Below, one piece after another: positions 62,014 to 64,000 of a stretch of DNA of 64,000 bases (the first letter of the stretch is position 1; each line of letters opens with the position of its first letter). Made by a program: the position numbers and the translations under genes. The stretch covers positions 558,001 to 622,000 of the forward strand of contig NZ_CP132295.1 of NCBI RefSeq assembly GCF_030734285.1. The letters run 5' to 3'. The notes beneath the pieces are model-generated. The model ran no database searches and was not told where the DNA came from. It was given only the letters and a program-made list of their open reading frames with translations. This DNA is from Natronococcus sp. AD-5. GTDB taxonomy: Archaea > Halobacteriota > Halobacteria > Halobacteriales > Natrialbaceae.

Positions 62014-62325
62014 ATGATCACCTTTCCCGTGACGATCCGGACGCTGTACGGCGGCATCCATGCCCTGGAACTCCACTCCGAGAGCTTCGGGTCCGGGTTT
62101 GCACACCTCCCCGGCCTGAAGATCGTCTTTCCTTCTTCGCCGGCCGAGACGAAGGGGCTACTCACGTCTGTGATCCGCGATCCGGATCCCGTCATCTTCA
62201 TGGAATCGATGCGGCTGTACCGCTCATTCTTCGAGGAGATCCTTGACGACCACGAGATTCCGTTCGGCGAAGCTCGCATCGTCGAGTCAGGCGACGACAG
62301 AACGGTCATTGCTTCGGGGACGAAA
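62014..62325 (+). pseudogene. Fragment of a second E1-beta subunit
   Basis: MITFPVTIRTLYGGIHALELHSESFGSGFAHLPGLKIVFPSSPAETKGLLTSV... is homologous to the E1-beta region of the fused gene (VPVTVRLPYGGGIKASEYHSES...). It covers about 105 residues from mid E1-beta, ending in FGEARIVESGDDRTVIASGT, and then loses homology. Similar but not identical to the copy upstream, so it comes from another E1-beta gene. Confidence 0.75.
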
Positions 62326-62399
62326 AGTAGCAGAAAGGTGAGTTACGTGAGCGAGATCGTGAGATCTTTCTATAGGTGCTGCTCGACGAAGCCGATCTA

Positions 62400-62560
62400 A
62401 TCTATTAACGGACCTGTCCTCGAACTCATGATCGTAGCGGTAGGTGATCTCGTCGTCCTTGACGACGAGCACGGTCTCATTGGAGGTGCGGTAGACGTAG
62501 TAAGCGCCGAGGGCAACCAGAGATTCTTGCCAGTCCTTACGAGGGAGGGAGTAATCAGCC
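62400..62560 (-). pseudogene. Short remnant on the minus strand
   Basis: A coherent minus-strand stretch reads DYSLPRKDWQESLVALGAYY, then YRTSNETVLVVKDDEITYRYDHEFED, without a start or a natural end. Unknown source gene; fused to the E1-beta fragment region. Confidence 0.35.
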
Positions 62561-62576
62561 CCCTACTGGAAGAGAC

Positions 62577-62936
62577 TCACATTTCATTCCTTCTAGAGTC
62601 AGCTTCATTCACTATCGAAAGGGCCGCTTCTAAGCCATCAAGGTTGACGTCTTCTATGACGTTGTGGTCCACATCATAGTCGACCACACCTGTATCGACA
62701 AGTTTGGGGATGTGGACGTGACACATCTCGGTATGGATGCTGTTAAACTCTTCTGGCGGAATATCCGGGTGCTGAACGCCGTGTTCCCGGGCAGCGATTT
62801 CGTTAGTGAGGCCCCGCAGCGTTGTTGACATCTCCCTAGTCGCGAGGACAGAGAGGATAAACCGTCGTCGAGGATCTGTTAAGAGATCCAACTGGGTTTC
62901 AAGATCGACGGTGAGTGATTGTTAGGAACTCGTCAT
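62577..62936 (-). pseudogene. DUF7344-type winged-helix protein with an early TAA
   Basis: From ATG 62936: MTSS, TAA (62922-62924), then QSLTVDLETQLDLLTDPRRRFILSVL, RGLTNEIAAREHGVQHP and EMCHVHIPKLVDTGVVDYD, the haloarchaeal DUF7344 winged-helix pattern (LLTDPRRRxxL...HxHLPKLxxxGVVxYD). TAA could be TCA changed by one base. A TTG at 62891 (LDLLTDPRRR) could still start a 104-residue product containing the whole DNA-binding domain. Gene status uncertain. Confidence 0.6.
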
Positions 62937-63060
62937 ATAGTCTCCTTCCTGGCGACGTAAAGTGGTTTTGTTAACGCTCTTCAGAAGCAGATTGTTGGTC
63001 GGGGAGAACTGCCGCTGGAAAGCGTAGCGGGCAAGGGTGACGCTCACGCGTCACTCGAGT

Positions 63061-63945
63061 ATGTTCCCATTCGAAGTGTTTCGCTCAGAGACGCACGCCG
63101 CGAACCTGCTGGAGCAGGTTCGCTGGCGCGAGGGCCTCCGGTGTCCGCGCTGTCGGTCTGAGTCGGTGATCAAGTACGGCAGCTATCGAGAGTATCAGCG
63201 GTATCGCTGTAAGGATTGTGGACGCACTTTCAACGATAAGACCGGCACGATCTTCGCGTGCGCGAAGATTGGCCTCGATAGGCTGTTGTTTGCGTTCTAC
63301 TCGTTGCTCCGGTTCAATACGAGTATCCGCCAGTTAGACGCTGAACTTGATGCCTCCTACCGGTCACTTCGACGTCGCGTCGAGCAGTTCGCTAGAACGC
63401 TCGACGCGCCTTCACTCAATCTCGTTGGTCCAGTCGAGATCGACGAGGTCTATGTCATCGCGGGACTGAAAGGCCGCGAGCGCGGCCAAGAGTCGCGCTC
63501 GCGTGGTCTCTCGAAACGTGGTCGAGGAAGCTACGCCGATGACAAACCACCTGTGTTCACGCTTGTTGATCGAGGCAACGACCAGCGGTATGTTGTGCCA
63601 GCGAAATCCGCTGACGAATCGACAGTTCGGCTCCTGCTTGCAGACCACGATGAGGAGCCACTGACCGTCTATACTGACGGATTTCGTGCATACGATCCGC
63701 TTGAGGAGGACGACGCATTCGCCCGCGAATACGTCGTCCATGGCGACGGTGAGTACGCTGATGGAGACGTTCACGTCAACACCTGTGAGAGCCACGGGTC
63801 GCTGGTGCGACCGTGGCTCTTGCCCCACCGAGGGGTCTCCAAAGACAGGCTAACTCCATATCTCAGAGCCTTTCAACTCCGCCGTGAACTCTACAGAAAG
63901 CCATGAGAAGAAGCACTCAAACATGCTCTCGACGCCGCGCTCTAA
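63061..63945 (+). CDS. IS1595-family (ISXO2-like) transposase, TGA near the C-terminus
   Basis: 281 residues to TGA 63906; the frame then continues EEALKHALDAAL to TAA 63945, which suggests GGA to TGA. MFPFEVFRSETHAAN...LRCPRCRSESVIKYG and RCKDCGRTFNDKTGT form the zinc ribbon. DDE residues: VEIDEVYV (Asp), VYTDGFRAY (Asp), and a terminal NTCESHGSLVRPWL in place of the usual NxxE/H-type end. The element's ends were not found before the window stops. Start at ATG 63061; a GTG at 63037 is less typical. Confidence 0.8.
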
Positions 63946-64000
63946 AATCAACAACGTGCTTCACAAGAGCGAATTGGAAAGAGGGGCTAAAAATATAGGA

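Overview
The window is haloarchaeal DNA (class Halobacteria). The evidence is the strongly acidic Asp/Glu-rich proteins, short or leaderless 5' ends behind A/T-rich TATA boxes, archaeal-only families (a TFB homologue, an RPA-like OB-fold protein, HalOD1, amphi-Trp and DUF5789 proteins, PhiH1-repressor-like winged helices) and ISH3-, IS6-, IS110-, IS630-, IS5- and IS1595-type elements. Genus and replicon are inferred only. The density of IS remnants, toxin-antitoxin pairs, an integrase, an ArdC-type protein and broken genes suggests a megaplasmid or an integrated element rather than core chromosome. No rRNA, tRNA or CRISPR array was seen.

Region by region. 0-7.4 kb: a wHTH/TumE-like pair (toxin with a nonsense codon), small Zn-finger proteins, a cold-shock protein, a 758-bp IS6-type element with an 8-bp target duplication, and a frameshifted tyrosine recombinase. 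7.7-12.1 kb: small regulators, an HTH/MazF-like module, a HalOD1 protein, and long purine-skewed or GC-rich stretches without genes. 12.2-19.2 kb and 26.5-36.2 kb: two blocks of short co-directional genes, many with CxxC knuckles, often joined by TGATG, TAATG or ATGA overlaps. They include an RPA-like protein, a TFB-like protein, SWIM fingers, a DUF6610-like protein and an ArdC/metallopeptidase protein. Fifteen copies of a hairpin-plus-Shine-Dalgarno leader lie on the + strand between 7.7 and 35.2 kb, most directly in front of a start codon. 19.2-26.5 kb: an AT-rich interlude with a lipoprotein, a membrane protein, a secreted Q/N-rich protein and a HAD dehalogenase.

36-50.9 kb: a region built around a duplication. 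A PH-domain gene with an overlapping upstream mini-ORF occurs twice, and a sugar-epimerase-like/UspA block occurs twice in opposite orientation. Between the copies lie a formate/nitrite-type channel, other membrane proteins, a Zn-finger operon with an inverted-repeat operator, and IS debris. 51-55.4 kb: IS110 and ISH3 remnants around an FKBP-type isomerase. 55.7-62.4 kb: metabolic genes, namely a START-like protein (frameshifted), a methyltransferase (frameshifted) beside a UbiA prenyltransferase, a fused E1-alpha/beta 2-oxoacid dehydrogenase, its E2, and a fragment of a second E1-beta. 62.6-64 kb: a DUF7344-type regulator and an IS1595 transposase.

Two features stand out. First, the dispersed leader hairpin keeps its base pairing through sequence change and heads genes of unrelated function, so it looks like a shared RNA control element or a cassette boundary. 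Second, a nested inverted-repeat element (GTTACCCCAC...GTGGGGTAAC) encloses a 111-bp core that is flipped between two copies relative to the same flank and is absent from a third. Many genes are intact except for one or two nonsense codons, mostly of the kind made by C:G to T:A transitions, so the region appears to be decaying recently.
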